A stretch of 64,000 bases of DNA from Oceanihabitans gracilariae. GTDB taxonomy: Bacteria; Bacteroidota; Bacteroidia; Flavobacteriales; Flavobacteriaceae. The stretch lies in NCBI RefSeq assembly GCF_042684485.1, contig NZ_JBHULM010000001.1, forward strand, positions 124,001 to 188,000. Direction: 5' to 3'. Position 1 is the stretch's first letter; every line of letters starts with the position of its first letter. Below are positions 15,476 through 25,092 of this stretch, one piece after another. The notes beneath the pieces are model-generated. The model was given only the letters and a program-made list of their open reading frames with translations. It was not told the origin of the DNA and did no database searches. The translations under genes were made by a program, and so were the position numbers.

Positions 15476-16060
15476 CTCTATTAGTAAATCTTTAATACGT
15501 AAGCGTTTGTTGTAATTAGGTTCATTAACATCTCTAACAAAACAGTAAGCACTAATGGTTTCAGAATCTACTTTTTCGGCAAGTTCTTCAACAGTAAAAG
15601 GTCCAAATTCTTCTGCTTTTTCTATATAATAAAACTCGTGTACAGCAATTAAGTGGTTTACTTTTTCTTTGTATTTATTATGTAAAAATTGTTGCACATC
15701 TTCAAAGGTGTTTAAAGCGCTAGAATAACTGTCTTCGTTTATAAATACAGCACAATCATCTGTTTTTAGTCTGTTAAGTACTAAAATGTCGTCATCTTTA
15801 AAATATGCTTTTACAGAGGTTTTTCCGTCTTCCGTTTCAATTAAAAAAGTATTTTTAGCTTCAATAGACCACGATGTTTCGGTAGTGATTTCGTTTTGCG
15901 AAATATGAAGCTTGTTTTCGTCTTTAAAAACATAAACAGCTTTTTTGTTATTGATACCATTTACTAAAACCCAATTTTGATTTAAAAAAAGGTCTTGATA
16001 ATGCGTATCGTGATGAAACGGTTTTAAATTAGGAAGTAAGTTAAAAATAGCAGTAGACAT
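15470..16060 (-). CDS. Hypothetical protein with a C-terminal GYF-like (DUF4339-type) domain
   Basis: The 196-residue soluble protein has a mostly beta N-terminal region (about 1-125) that I do not recognise. Its C-terminal stretch, from YYIEKAEEFGPFTVEEL (about 146-162) to the end, matches the GYF_2 pattern of an aromatic start, GPF, EL and a late basic patch. GYF_2 domains are thought to mediate protein-protein contacts. There is no signal peptide or membrane segment. It is convergent with the esterase gene, with which it overlaps by 6 bp, and no terminator is visible between them. It lies downstream of the helicase gene but is separated from it by 114 bp. Confidence 0.7.
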   Translation of the reverse strand: MSTAIFNLLPNLKPFHHDTHYQDLFLNQNWVLVNGINNKKAVYVFKDENKLHISQNEITTETSWSIEAKNTFLIETEDGKTSVKAYFKDDDILVLNRLKTDDCAVFINEDSYSSALNTFEDVQQFLHNKYKEKVNHLIAVHEFYYIEKAEEFGPFTVEELAEKVDSETISAYCFVRDVNEPNYNKRLRIKDLLIEL

Positions 16061-16174
16061 CGTCAGTTTGTTTTGAGTACTTCAATAAATCTAACGAAAA
16101 AAATAATTGTTTATTCTGTAATTGGTTTTTTTTCGATGAGTTACATAATTTTTAAGTACACTGAACACAGAACA

Positions 16175-17533
16175 CTACTTCTTCTTATTGCGTTTGTTAT
16201 AATTTTTATCGCCTCGTGTTTTTGGCTTTTTATATTTAGCAGCAATTTTAAATTTGTAGGAACCTCCTAAGTTTTCTTTAGAGTTTTTTGCCGATTTTTC
16301 ATGAAAAGCAGGACCAGGAGCATCTTCGTCTTTTAATCGTTTGTTCGGATTGTTACGCTCTTTTATTTGTGGTCTTTCTTCTTCTATTAACTCATCAGAG
16401 ATTTGTACTTCGTCAGGAATAGGAAGTAACGGAATTTCCATTTGCATTAAGCTTTCAATATTTTGTAAAGCTTCTTGTTCTTTTTCTGTAGAAAATATAA
16501 TGGATTGTCCTTCGCGTTCTGCACGTCCTGTTCTACCAATTCTGTGCATATAGTTTTCTGCAAAGTCAGGTGTGTCAAAATTAATAACATGGCTTACGTT
16601 ATCAATATCTAATCCACGAGCCATAACATCTGTAGCTACTAAAATTCTATTTACACCTTCTCTAAATTGCTCAATACTACGCAATCTGTAGTTTTGTGTT
16701 TTGTTAGAGTGTATCACACAAAGCTCTTCATGAAACTCTTGATCTAAAGCTTCAAATAGTCTATCTGCCATTTTTTTATAAGCTACAAAAATTAAAACTT
16801 TATTATAGGCTTCTGTATCTTGTAGTAAATGCTTTAATAAATTAAGCTTGGTATAAAAATTAGGAACTGTATATTTTGTTTGCGCAATATTATCTAAAGG
16901 AGTACCAGAAACAGCAATAGATACGCGTTCAGGATTCGTAAAGAAATCATTAATCAATTCACTAACATCTTGAGTCATAGTTGCAGAAAACATGATGTTC
17001 TGTCTTTTTTCTGGCAGGATGTCAAATATATTAATTAATTGATGTCTAAAACCAAGGTCTAGCATTACATCTACTTCATCAATTACTAGTTTTTGAATAG
17101 ATTTTAACTGTAAAACTCTAGTTAAAGCCAAGTCATACATTCTACCAGGAGTAGCAACTAAAATATCAATTCCTTGAGCAATAGCTTGCTTTTGTGTGTT
17201 AATATTAGTTCCTCCATAAACACCTAAAACACGATTGTTTATATATTTTGAAAGTTTTTCAATTTCATCAACCACTTGTACTACAAGCTCTCTTGTTGGT
17301 ACTAAAATTAAAACTCTAGGATTTTCTTGTTTAGAAAATTTAAGGTTTTTTAAAATAGGTAGCATGTAAGCAAAAGTCTTACCTGTTCCTGTTTGTGCAA
17401 TACCAACCATATCTTTTCCGCTAGCAACCACGTTAAAGGCTTCTGCTTGTATAGGTGTTGGTGTAGTAAACCCTAAATCGTTTAAAGCGTTATATAAAGG
17501 TGTATTTAAGTTTAAATCTTGAAAAGTACTCAT
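16175..17533 (-). CDS. DEAD-box RNA helicase
   Basis: The 452-residue protein contains the full helicase core: Q motif region (TPTPIQAEAF), motif I AQTGTGKT, Ia PTREL, motif II DEVD (the third Ala of DEAD replaced by Val), motif III SAT, and motifs V and VI (GLDIDNVSHVINFD, HRIGRTGR). A basic, Lys/Arg/Asn-rich tail follows from about residue 375. Such enzymes unwind RNA in ribosome assembly, cold adaptation and mRNA decay. DEVD is a tolerated variant and does not by itself imply inactivity. It follows the epimerase gene by 40 bp on the same strand. The precise subfamily (RhlE- or CsdA-like) is not determined. Confidence 0.95.
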   Translation of the reverse strand: MSTFQDLNLNTPLYNALNDLGFTTPTPIQAEAFNVVASGKDMVGIAQTGTGKTFAYMLPILKNLKFSKQENPRVLILVPTRELVVQVVDEIEKLSKYINNRVLGVYGGTNINTQKQAIAQGIDILVATPGRMYDLALTRVLQLKSIQKLVIDEVDVMLDLGFRHQLINIFDILPEKRQNIMFSATMTQDVSELINDFFTNPERVSIAVSGTPLDNIAQTKYTVPNFYTKLNLLKHLLQDTEAYNKVLIFVAYKKMADRLFEALDQEFHEELCVIHSNKTQNYRLRSIEQFREGVNRILVATDVMARGLDIDNVSHVINFDTPDFAENYMHRIGRTGRAEREGQSIIFSTEKEQEALQNIESLMQMEIPLLPIPDEVQISDELIEEERPQIKERNNPNKRLKDEDAPGPAFHEKSAKNSKENLGGSYKFKIAAKYKKPKTRGDKNYNKRNKKK

Positions 17534-17573
17534 GGTTTTGTTATATGCTGCAAAGCTACTACTTATATATTAA

Positions 17574-18464
17574 TTACACTAAATGCGCTTTATGTATTTC
17601 AATACAATAACTAGCTTTAAAATTACTGTTTGGCGCTAATTTTATAATTCCTTCTTTGCTTGTAATCTCTTGGTTTGTAGTTTCTAGATCTGCATATCCT
17701 ATCCAAGGTTCTATACAAACATAGTTGGCATGAGGTTTTGCCCAAATACCTAAATGCGGAAAATGAGTGTGTGTAACCGTTATTACTGCTCCTTTGGTTT
17801 TGCTGGTTAGCGTAACTTTTCTTGATTTTAAATCTTTAAAGATAAGTGCGTCATTATCAAACAAATTATAGTGTAAGTCTATTTTGTTTGGTGTGTTAAA
17901 TACAGGTTTTGTTTGGTCTGTTAGTAAACCATTTGTAGTATTTAATAAATAGGTTTCAGATGTTTCTGGCTGTTCAAAAACTAAAGAATAGTCGGTGTAT
18001 TTTTCATCTGTATACACAGGACATTTAAAAGCAGGATGACCACCAAGGTTAAAATACATTGGTTTTTCATCTAGATTTATAATTTCATGATTAACAATTA
18101 AAAGGTTGTTTTCTAGCGTATAACTTATTTGATAGCTGCATTTAAAAGGATATATTTTTAATAACTCTTGGTTGTAAGTAAGCTTAAAAGTTATACTGTT
18201 TTCGGTTTTATTTACTACTGCAATATCTGTATTATGTCTAATAAACCCATGTTTAGGCATGTGGTAGGTTTTATTTTCAAAAATATAGGTATTGTCTTTT
18301 AAAGCGCCAATTACAGGAAAAAGGTTAGGAGCAAAGCTTCCCCAAATAGATGGATCTGCATGCCACATAAATTGTGTATTGTTTTTTACCGAAGAAATTC
18401 CGCAAAGTTCTGCACCATTTTTTTGCACTGTAACTTTTACTAATTCATTGAATATCTGATACAT
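17574..18464 (-). CDS. Aldose 1-epimerase family protein (LacX-like)
   Basis: The 296-residue cytoplasmic protein has the galactose-mutarotase-like beta-sandwich fold. The catalytic pair is visible as His in GGHPAFKCP (about 151) and Glu in CIEPWIGYAD (about 252). This subgroup interconverts alpha and beta anomers of hexoses or hexose phosphates, and the natural substrate is usually unproven. It is divergent from pabB and lies 40 bp upstream of the helicase gene, so the two could share a transcript. Length is usual for LacX-type members. Confidence 0.87.
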   Translation of the reverse strand: MYQIFNELVKVTVQKNGAELCGISSVKNNTQFMWHADPSIWGSFAPNLFPVIGALKDNTYIFENKTYHMPKHGFIRHNTDIAVVNKTENSITFKLTYNQELLKIYPFKCSYQISYTLENNLLIVNHEIINLDEKPMYFNLGGHPAFKCPVYTDEKYTDYSLVFEQPETSETYLLNTTNGLLTDQTKPVFNTPNKIDLHYNLFDNDALIFKDLKSRKVTLTSKTKGAVITVTHTHFPHLGIWAKPHANYVCIEPWIGYADLETTNQEITSKEGIIKLAPNSNFKASYCIEIHKAHLV

Positions 18465-18544
18465 CTAAAATAAGGATTTAATCTAACAGGTAAAAGATAT
18501 TATTTTTTAACTATTCTCATTAACTTTACGCGTAATTTTTTTCA

Positions 18545-19849
18545 TTGAGAACAACAGCTACACATACACCTAAGTCTATTCAAGCTTTTAAAAACCAACT
18601 ATTGGTTTGGAGCCAGCAGTTTCATGAAGTAGTTTGGTTAGACTCTAACAAGCACCAATCTAAATACACGAGGTATGATGCTGTTTTGGCAGTAGACGCC
18701 TTTACAAGTATACAAACCGATTATACCAACGGTTTTGCAAAATTAAAAGAATACCAAAGCATTACTAACGATTGGATTTTTGGCTATATTACCTATGATC
18801 TTAAAAATGATGTAGAGCAATTAAACTCTAATAATTTGGATGGTTTAGCGTTTCCTGATTTGTGTTTTTTTCAACCTAAAAAACTCTTTTTAATAAAAGG
18901 AAATACTGTAAAAATTAAATACCTAAAAGCGGTTGATGATGAGCTAGAAACCGACTTAATAGATATCGAGAAGATAGAAAATCACCAGTTAAAAATTAGT
19001 GATAAAGTTTCAGAAAACCCAATAAAAATAAAACTTCGTATTCATAAAGACGAATACTTTAGTAAGCTAGATAAAATGCTAGCACACATTCATAGAGGTG
19101 ATATTTACGAAGCTAATTTTTGTCAAGAGTTTTATGCCGAAGAAACAACGATTAATCCGTTAGAAACCTACAGCAAGCTCAACAAAATTTCGCAAGCACC
19201 TTTTGCTAGTTTTTTAAAACTAAATGATAAATATGTATTGTCTGCTTCGCCAGAACGCTATATACAAAAGAAAGGGAATAAAATTGTTTCGCAACCCATA
19301 AAAGGTACCGCAAAGCGAAGTACAAATCATCACGAAGATCAAGCTTTAAAATACCAACTAAAACACGATGATAAAGAGCGAAGCGAAAATATCATGATTG
19401 TAGATTTAGTTAGAAACGACTTGTCTAAAACAGCAAATAAAGGAAGCGTAAAAGTTAAAGAATTATGCAAAATATATTCTTTTGATCAGGTGCATCAAAT
19501 GATATCAACAGTCGTTTCAAAAGTTAAAAAATCGATACATCCTGTAGATATTATAGAAACAACTTTCCCTATGGGAAGCATGACAGGAGCACCAAAAGTT
19601 TCAGCTATGCAAATTATTGAAGATTTAGAAGAAACTAAACGAGGCGTGTATTCTGGAGCAGTAGGTTATTTTTCACCCAAAGGTAATTTCGATTTTAATG
19701 TGGTTATTCGTAGTATATTATATAATGCAACCAATAAATATGTTTCGTATTCTGTTGGAGGCGCAATAACAGCAAAGAGCAAACCTTTAAATGAGTATGA
19801 AGAATGTTTGGTAAAAGCTAAAGCAATGCGTGAAGTGTTAGAGAGTTAA
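18545..19849 (+). CDS. pabB: Aminodeoxychorismate synthase component I (PabB-type chorismate-binding enzyme)
   Basis: The 434-residue protein has a degenerate N-terminal region (about 1-150) and a full chorismate-binding domain from about 165: IHRGDIYEANFCQEF, then SPERY, GTAKR, NIMIVDLVRNDLSK, FPMGSMTGAPK and GAVGYF. It converts chorismate, with glutamine-derived ammonia, to 4-amino-4-deoxychorismate for folate. Anthranilate synthase component I is the main alternative, but there are no trp genes nearby. The frame opens with TTG, since no ATG lies in a suitable place, and the sequence MRTTATHT after it reads like the family start. The partner amidotransferase gene is not in the window. Confidence 0.88.
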   Translation: MRTTATHTPKSIQAFKNQLLVWSQQFHEVVWLDSNKHQSKYTRYDAVLAVDAFTSIQTDYTNGFAKLKEYQSITNDWIFGYITYDLKNDVEQLNSNNLDGLAFPDLCFFQPKKLFLIKGNTVKIKYLKAVDDELETDLIDIEKIENHQLKISDKVSENPIKIKLRIHKDEYFSKLDKMLAHIHRGDIYEANFCQEFYAEETTINPLETYSKLNKISQAPFASFLKLNDKYVLSASPERYIQKKGNKIVSQPIKGTAKRSTNHHEDQALKYQLKHDDKERSENIMIVDLVRNDLSKTANKGSVKVKELCKIYSFDQVHQMISTVVSKVKKSIHPVDIIETTFPMGSMTGAPKVSAMQIIEDLEETKRGVYSGAVGYFSPKGNFDFNVVIRSILYNATNKYVSYSVGGAITAKSKPLNEYEECLVKAKAMREVLES

Positions 19850-19903
19850 AATACACTAGTTATAAGGCATAATTAAAAATATAAAAGTATACAGTTAAAT
19901 GCT

Positions 19904-20071
19904 TAAATTTGATACATGAAAAGTTATAGAGATTTTATTGTTTGGAAAAAGTTAGCAAGCATGTTTAAGCTTAGTTATCGGTTTTTAATACAATTTCTTG
20001 AAGAAGAAATTGTAGGATTAACTTCTGCAACCAAAAATCTCTACAAATTAAATAGATGTTTAATGCATTAA
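19904..20071 (+). pseudogene. Remnant of a four-helix-bundle (S23/IVP-like) protein gene with an internal deletion
   Basis: An ATG at 19916 opens a 51-codon frame (MKSYRDFIVWKK, then EEEIVGLTSATKNLYKLNR) whose first 37 residues align with the start of the four-helix-bundle family; compare MHRFKDLEVWKK and EKFGLTNQLRR in the intact gene at 30488-30838. The conserved central block (AAVSIPSNIAEG) is absent, and the sequence jumps to something like the family's C-terminal end. A -7-like TAAATTTG (19904-19911) sits 4 bp before the ATG, so transcription signals may survive. It fills the gap between pabB and tilS. Either a decayed gene or, less likely, a genuine 51-residue peptide. Confidence 0.65.
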
Positions 20072-20083
20072 ATAAATAATATT

Positions 20084-21403
20084 TTGTTCCATAAGTTCCA
20101 AAAACACATTAACCAAAACCTACCTTTTTTAAGCAAAGGAAAGCTTCTTGTTACCATTTCTGGAGGAATAGATTCTGTAATCTTGGCACATTTGTGTAAA
20201 CAAGCAAAGTTTGATTTTGCATTGGCGCATTGTAATTTTAATTTACGCGGAAAAGAAAGCGATGCAGATCAAGATTTTGTAGAACAACTAGCAAAAGACT
20301 TACAAGTAGAAGTTTTTATTAAAAGTTTTGATACCAATGCTGTAGCCGAAAAACTAAAAATTTCTACGCAAATGGCAGCAAGAGATTTAAGGTATAGTTG
20401 GTTTGATGTATTATGCACGCAAAAGCAATTCGATTATATTTTAACAGCACATCATGCAGATGATAATCTAGAAACGTTTTTAATAAATCTTTCGCGTGGA
20501 ACAGGTTTAGACGGACTTACAGGAATTCCAGAAGTAAACGACAACATTGTAAGACCTTTGTTGAAATTTTCAAGAGAAGAAATTGTAAGTTTTGCCAAAG
20601 CCAATAACTTTAAATGGCGTGAAGATAGTAGTAATGCATCTACCAAATATTTAAGAAATAAATTACGTCATGACGTCATTCCTGTGTTAAAGGAAATGAA
20701 TACCGAATTACTTCATAATTTTGAAACTACACAAAGCAATTTAAAATACTCTAAAAGTATTATTAAAGATGCTGTAAAAAGAATATATAAAGAAGTCGTT
20801 TCTATAGAAGATGCTGTAATTAAATTAAATATTAAAAAGCTACAAGAGCTACCTAATACTAATGCCTATGTTTTTGAATTGCTGAAAGATTTTAATTTTA
20901 CAGCATGGAAAGATGTATATAATTTATTAGATGCACAATCCGGAAAACAAGTGTTTTCAGCTACACACAGACTAGTAAAAGACAGAGATTATTTGTTGGT
21001 AACAGGAGTTAGTAATGCTATTAATAGTACTAGCGAAGTATCTATTTCTATAGCTGAAGATGTAAAAAGTATAGAAATACCTTTTGGAGTATTATCTTTT
21101 AAAACCACACAACAAATAGAAGAGTCTAACAAGTCTACATTATACATAGATAAAGATTTGTTAAAGTTTCCGTTAACCATAAGAAAATGGGAAAAAGGAG
21201 ACTATTTTTACCCTTTAGGCATGCAAGGAAAAAAGAAACTGAGTAAGTTTTTTAAAGATGAAAAATACTCCTTACTAGATAAAGAAAAAGCCTTAGTTTT
21301 GTGTTCAGGTGAAGATGTAGTTTGGCTTATCAATAAACGTGGTGACAATCGTTATAAAGTCACAGAAAAAACAAAAAACATATTAAAAATCACATTACAA
21401 TAA
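20084..21403 (+). CDS. tilS: tRNA(Ile)-lysidine synthetase
   Basis: The 439-residue protein has the N-type ATP-pyrophosphatase P-loop SGGIDS (26-31), the family motifs AHCNFNLRGKES and AARDLRY, HHADDNLET, a middle TilS substrate-binding region and a C-terminal TilS_C domain (KWEKGDYFYPLGMQGKKKLSKFF). It attaches lysine to C34 of tRNA-Ile(CAU), an essential step for AUA decoding. The start is TTG (20084), since no upstream ATG is in frame and the residues after it fit the family. It overlaps the next gene by 1 nt, so the two are translationally coupled. Confidence 0.95.
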   Translation: MFHKFQKHINQNLPFLSKGKLLVTISGGIDSVILAHLCKQAKFDFALAHCNFNLRGKESDADQDFVEQLAKDLQVEVFIKSFDTNAVAEKLKISTQMAARDLRYSWFDVLCTQKQFDYILTAHHADDNLETFLINLSRGTGLDGLTGIPEVNDNIVRPLLKFSREEIVSFAKANNFKWREDSSNASTKYLRNKLRHDVIPVLKEMNTELLHNFETTQSNLKYSKSIIKDAVKRIYKEVVSIEDAVIKLNIKKLQELPNTNAYVFELLKDFNFTAWKDVYNLLDAQSGKQVFSATHRLVKDRDYLLVTGVSNAINSTSEVSISIAEDVKSIEIPFGVLSFKTTQQIEESNKSTLYIDKDLLKFPLTIRKWEKGDYFYPLGMQGKKKLSKFFKDEKYSLLDKEKALVLCSGEDVVWLINKRGDNRYKVTEKTKNILKITLQ

Positions 21404-23370
21404 TGAAGCAGTTTTTATTAGTAGTTATTACTCTTTTTTCCATCAGTACTTCTTTTTCGCAATTGCAACCCGTAAAATGGTCTACAGAAGTTGAAAAACT
21501 TTCAGAAACAGAATACAACCTTATTTTTAAAGCAGAAATAGAAGAACATTGGCATTTATACTCACAACATCTTCCTGAAGGAGGTGCTTTGCCAACCGAG
21601 TTTTTATTCGATTCTATAGCACAAACAAAAGACTATAAGCGTGTTGGTAAAGCTTTAGAAAGCCAAAGTATTACTAAGTTTGATAAGGTTTTTCAAATGG
21701 ATTTAACCTATTTTGATGGTACTGCATCATTTACGCAAAAGGTAGAACTTATAAATCCAGAAGTCACCACTATTGCTACAGAAGTATATTTTCAAGCGTG
21801 TGATGACGAAAAATGTATTTTTGAAAGCGAAGTGCTAAACTTTAATTTAAGCAATTCAGGTGCTGCAAATACAGCAGCTTCTGCAACTGTAGATGCTAAA
21901 AGTAAAGAGCTGTCTGATAAACTACAACTAAACATAACTGGTTGGGATAAATATGAAAAAGAAGAGGTTAAAGAAAAAACAAACCTTGGTATTTTTATTC
22001 TTGGTTTTCTTGGTGGTTTAATCGCTTTATTAACACCATGTGTATTCCCTATGATTCCGTTAACGGTTTCCTTTTTTACAAAAAGTGCTAGCAATTCACA
22101 AAAAGGATTGGCAAATGCTATGCTTTACGGATTGTTTATTCTTATCATTTACGTGCTTTTAAGTTTACCTTTCCACTTTTTAGATTCCTTAAATCCAGAG
22201 ATATTAAATACCATTTCAACTAACGTTTGGTTAAATATTATCTTTTTTATCATACTTGCATTTTTTGCATTCTCTTTCTTTGGTTACTACGAAATTACCT
22301 TACCTGCTTCTTGGGGAAATAAAATGGATTCTGCCTCTAATGTTGGTGGTATTATCGGTATTTTCTTTATGGCATTAACACTTGCTATTGTATCCTTTTC
22401 ATGTACAGGTCCTATTTTAGGATCTTTACTAGCAGGATCACTAACTAGTGATGGAGGAGCCATGCAATTAACTATGGGAATGTCTGGTTTTGGTTTAGCA
22501 TTAGCTTTACCTTTTACCTTATTTGCTATGTTTCCAAAATGGTTAAATGCATTACCAAAATCTGGAGGATGGTTAAATACAGTGAAAGTAGTTCTAGGTT
22601 TCTTAGAATTAGGAATGGCGTTTAAATTCTTATCTAACGCAGATTTAGTAAAACATTGGGGACTTTTAAAACGAGAAGTGTTTATTGGTATTTGGATTGT
22701 TTTAGGTATTGGTTTGTTACTATATCTTTTAGGAAAAATTAAATTTCCGCATGACAGTCCGCTTAAAAAATTAAGCTTTGGTAGAATTTCATTTGCCGTT
22801 TTAGTTGGTGCCTTTGTAGTGTATTTAATTCCTGGTTTAACCAATACAGAACACGCTAACTTAAAGATGTTAAGTGGTTTTCCGCCACCTTTACCTTATA
22901 GTTTATATGAAAAAGAATCCGACTGTCCTTTAGGTCTTAATTGCTATAAAGATTTAGATGAAGGTGTTGCTGCAGCAAAAGCACAAAACAAACCAATCAT
23001 GCTAGATTTTACTGGTTGGGCTTGTGTAAACTGTAGAAAAATGGAAGAACAAGTTTGGAGTAAAGACAAGATTTATAATGTATTAAATGATGAATATGTT
23101 ATTATTTCTTTATACGTTGATGATAGAAAAGAATTAGAAAAAGAGCAACAATTTCAATTCTTAAAACACAACGGAAGTATTAAAAATATTAAGACTATTG
23201 GCGATAAATGGGCAACTTTGCAAACGCTAAACTTCCAGAATAACTCGCAACCATTTTATGTGTTATTAAATCACGATATGGAGTTACTAAACCATACCAC
23301 AGCATACACACCAAATGCAGATGAATATTATGATTGGTTGGTAAAGGGAGTAGAGAATTTTAAGAAGTAA
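21403..23370 (+). CDS. DsbD-like thiol:disulfide interchange protein
   Basis: The 655-residue inner-membrane protein has a signal peptide (about 1-20), an N-terminal DsbD-alpha domain with CDDEKC (about 129-134), an eight-span CcdA/DsbD membrane domain (about 190-480) carrying TPCVFP and SCTGP, the two membrane cysteines that shuttle electrons, and a C-terminal thioredoxin domain with WACVNC (Cys541 and Cys544). It transfers reducing power from cytoplasmic thioredoxin to periplasmic proteins, supporting disulfide isomerisation and cytochrome c maturation. It overlaps tilS by 1 nt (TAATG) and ends in a clear terminator. All four domains appear intact. Confidence 0.93.
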   Translation: MKQFLLVVITLFSISTSFSQLQPVKWSTEVEKLSETEYNLIFKAEIEEHWHLYSQHLPEGGALPTEFLFDSIAQTKDYKRVGKALESQSITKFDKVFQMDLTYFDGTASFTQKVELINPEVTTIATEVYFQACDDEKCIFESEVLNFNLSNSGAANTAASATVDAKSKELSDKLQLNITGWDKYEKEEVKEKTNLGIFILGFLGGLIALLTPCVFPMIPLTVSFFTKSASNSQKGLANAMLYGLFILIIYVLLSLPFHFLDSLNPEILNTISTNVWLNIIFFIILAFFAFSFFGYYEITLPASWGNKMDSASNVGGIIGIFFMALTLAIVSFSCTGPILGSLLAGSLTSDGGAMQLTMGMSGFGLALALPFTLFAMFPKWLNALPKSGGWLNTVKVVLGFLELGMAFKFLSNADLVKHWGLLKREVFIGIWIVLGIGLLLYLLGKIKFPHDSPLKKLSFGRISFAVLVGAFVVYLIPGLTNTEHANLKMLSGFPPPLPYSLYEKESDCPLGLNCYKDLDEGVAAAKAQNKPIMLDFTGWACVNCRKMEEQVWSKDKIYNVLNDEYVIISLYVDDRKELEKEQQFQFLKHNGSIKNIKTIGDKWATLQTLNFQNNSQPFYVLLNHDMELLNHTTAYTPNADEYYDWLVKGVENFKK

Positions 23371-23400
23371 TAAATAAACTTAAAGTAATATCTAATAATA

Positions 23401-23432
23401 AAAGCTTCCGTTTCATTGGAAGCTTTTTTTTG
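23401..23432 (+). terminator. Intrinsic terminator of the pabB/tilS/dsbD-like run
   Basis: A 9-bp stem (23401-23409 with 23418-23426) with an 8-nt loop is followed by eight T. It lies 30 bp past the stop. Confidence 0.88.
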
Positions 23433-23472
23433 TTTAATATTACATACAATAAATAAGAGGAAAGGAATAAAT

Positions 23473-25092
23473 ATGAAATTGCAAGCAAACATAGTAGACA
23501 TATCAAACAAGAGAATTTATAAAGGAGAAGTTACTATTACAGATGGTAAAATAGAATCTATTATTGAAAAAGAACATGATGTTGACCAGTATATTCTTCC
23601 TGGTTTTGTAGATGCGCATATACATATTGAAAGTTCTATGTTAGTACCTAGTGAGTTTGCAAAACTAGCAGTACAGCATGGAACAGTAGCTACTGTTTCC
23701 GATCCGCATGAAATAGCAAATGTATTAGGTGTTCCTGGTGTAGAATTCATGATTGAAAACGGAAAAAAAGTACCGTTAAAATTTAATTTTGGCGCTCCTA
23801 GTTGTGTTCCTGCAACTAGTTTTGAATCTGCTGGAGCAATTATAGATTCGGAAGGTATAAAAACACTAATGGAAAATCCTGATATTAAATATCTAGCCGA
23901 AATGATGAATTATCCTGGCGTTTTATTTGATGATGAAGAAGTGCTGAAAAAGATAGCACACGCAAAAGAAAATAATAAACCTGTAGATGGTCATGCTCCA
24001 GGTGTTAGAGGAAAAGATATAACCAAGTATATTGCAGCAGGAATTTCTACAGATCATGAGTGTTTTACCTATGACGAAGGTTTAGAAAAACTGCAAAAAG
24101 GAATGAAAATTTTAATTCGTGAAGGTAGTGCAGCCAAAAACTTTGAAGCCTTAATCGGTTTAATGCCAGAGCATTTTGAAAACATGATGTTTTGTAGTGA
24201 TGATAAGCATCCAGACGATTTAATTATTTCGCATATTAATGCATTATGTGCTAGAGCAATTGCTAAAGGTGTGGATGTATTTAAGGTATTGCAAGCTGCA
24301 TGTATCAATCCTGTAAAACATTATAATCTAGAGGTTGGCTTACTGCAAGTTGGTGATGCAGCAGATTGCATTGTAGTAGAAGATTTAACCAATTTTAAAA
24401 CGCTTCAAACCTATATAAATGGCGAATTGGTGTATGATTTTGGTAAGGTGAATATTAAAGATGTCGCTTTTAAAAATTTAAACAATTTCCATACCGAAAA
24501 GAAAAAAGTCTCCGATTTTAAATTTGATTCTTCCGCAGAAAAAATTAGAGTTATTGAAGCTTTAGAAGGACAATTAGTAACTAATGAGCTTATTGAAGAA
24601 GCAACTATAGAAAACGGAAATCTAGTATCTAATACCACAAGAGATATCTTGAAAATGACTGTGGTAAATCGTTATAATAACGATGCTCCTGCTATTGCAT
24701 TTATTAAAAATTTCGGACTAAAAGAAGGAGCTATTGCAAGTTCTGTTGGTCATGATTCCCACAATATAATTGCTGTTGGAGTTTCAGACGAAGCTATCTG
24801 TAAAGCGGTAAATCTAATCATAGAAAATAAAGGAGGTATTTGTGCTATTAACAATTCCGAAGAAAAAATAGTTGCACTTCCAGTAGCAGGAATCATGAGC
24901 GATCAAGATGGAGAAACTATTGGTAAAGACTACGCAGCGCTTGATAAAATGGCGAAACAATTAGGAAGCACTTTGCATGCACCATACATGACTTTATCTT
25001 TTATGGCTTTGCTAGTAATACCAGATTTAAAACTTAGTGATAAAGGGTTGTTTAGTGGAAAAGAGTTTAAATTTACAAGTTTAGAAGTGTAA
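23473..25092 (+). CDS. ade: Adenine deaminase
   Basis: From the ATG at 23473 the protein has 539 residues. The frame is open further upstream, but that stretch overlaps the preceding terminator, and an AGGAAAGG stretch precedes this ATG. It is an amidohydrolase of the adenine deaminase (Ade) type: metal ligands in DAHIHIESSM near 50-59, VDGHAPG, and the C-terminal adenine-deaminase domain with GHDSHNIIAVG and GGICAI. It converts adenine to hypoxanthine and ammonia for purine salvage. Its TAA overlaps the ATG of the next gene by 1 nt. Length and motifs are typical. Confidence 0.95.
   Translation: MKLQANIVDISNKRIYKGEVTITDGKIESIIEKEHDVDQYILPGFVDAHIHIESSMLVPSEFAKLAVQHGTVATVSDPHEIANVLGVPGVEFMIENGKKVPLKFNFGAPSCVPATSFESAGAIIDSEGIKTLMENPDIKYLAEMMNYPGVLFDDEEVLKKIAHAKENNKPVDGHAPGVRGKDITKYIAAGISTDHECFTYDEGLEKLQKGMKILIREGSAAKNFEALIGLMPEHFENMMFCSDDKHPDDLIISHINALCARAIAKGVDVFKVLQAACINPVKHYNLEVGLLQVGDAADCIVVEDLTNFKTLQTYINGELVYDFGKVNIKDVAFKNLNNFHTEKKKVSDFKFDSSAEKIRVIEALEGQLVTNELIEEATIENGNLVSNTTRDILKMTVVNRYNNDAPAIAFIKNFGLKEGAIASSVGHDSHNIIAVGVSDEAICKAVNLIIENKGGICAINNSEEKIVALPVAGIMSDQDGETIGKDYAALDKMAKQLGSTLHAPYMTLSFMALLVIPDLKLSDKGLFSGKEFKFTSLEV

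Noticed and set aside
22287..22844. 185-codon minus-strand frame inside the DsbD-like gene
   Set aside because: Shadow of a well-supported membrane-domain gene; Pro/Lys/Asn-rich translation with no family features.
23416..23472. Upstream extension of adenine deaminase
   Set aside because: It would start inside the preceding terminator hairpin; the ATG at 23473 follows an AGGAAAGG stretch and matches the family N-terminus.
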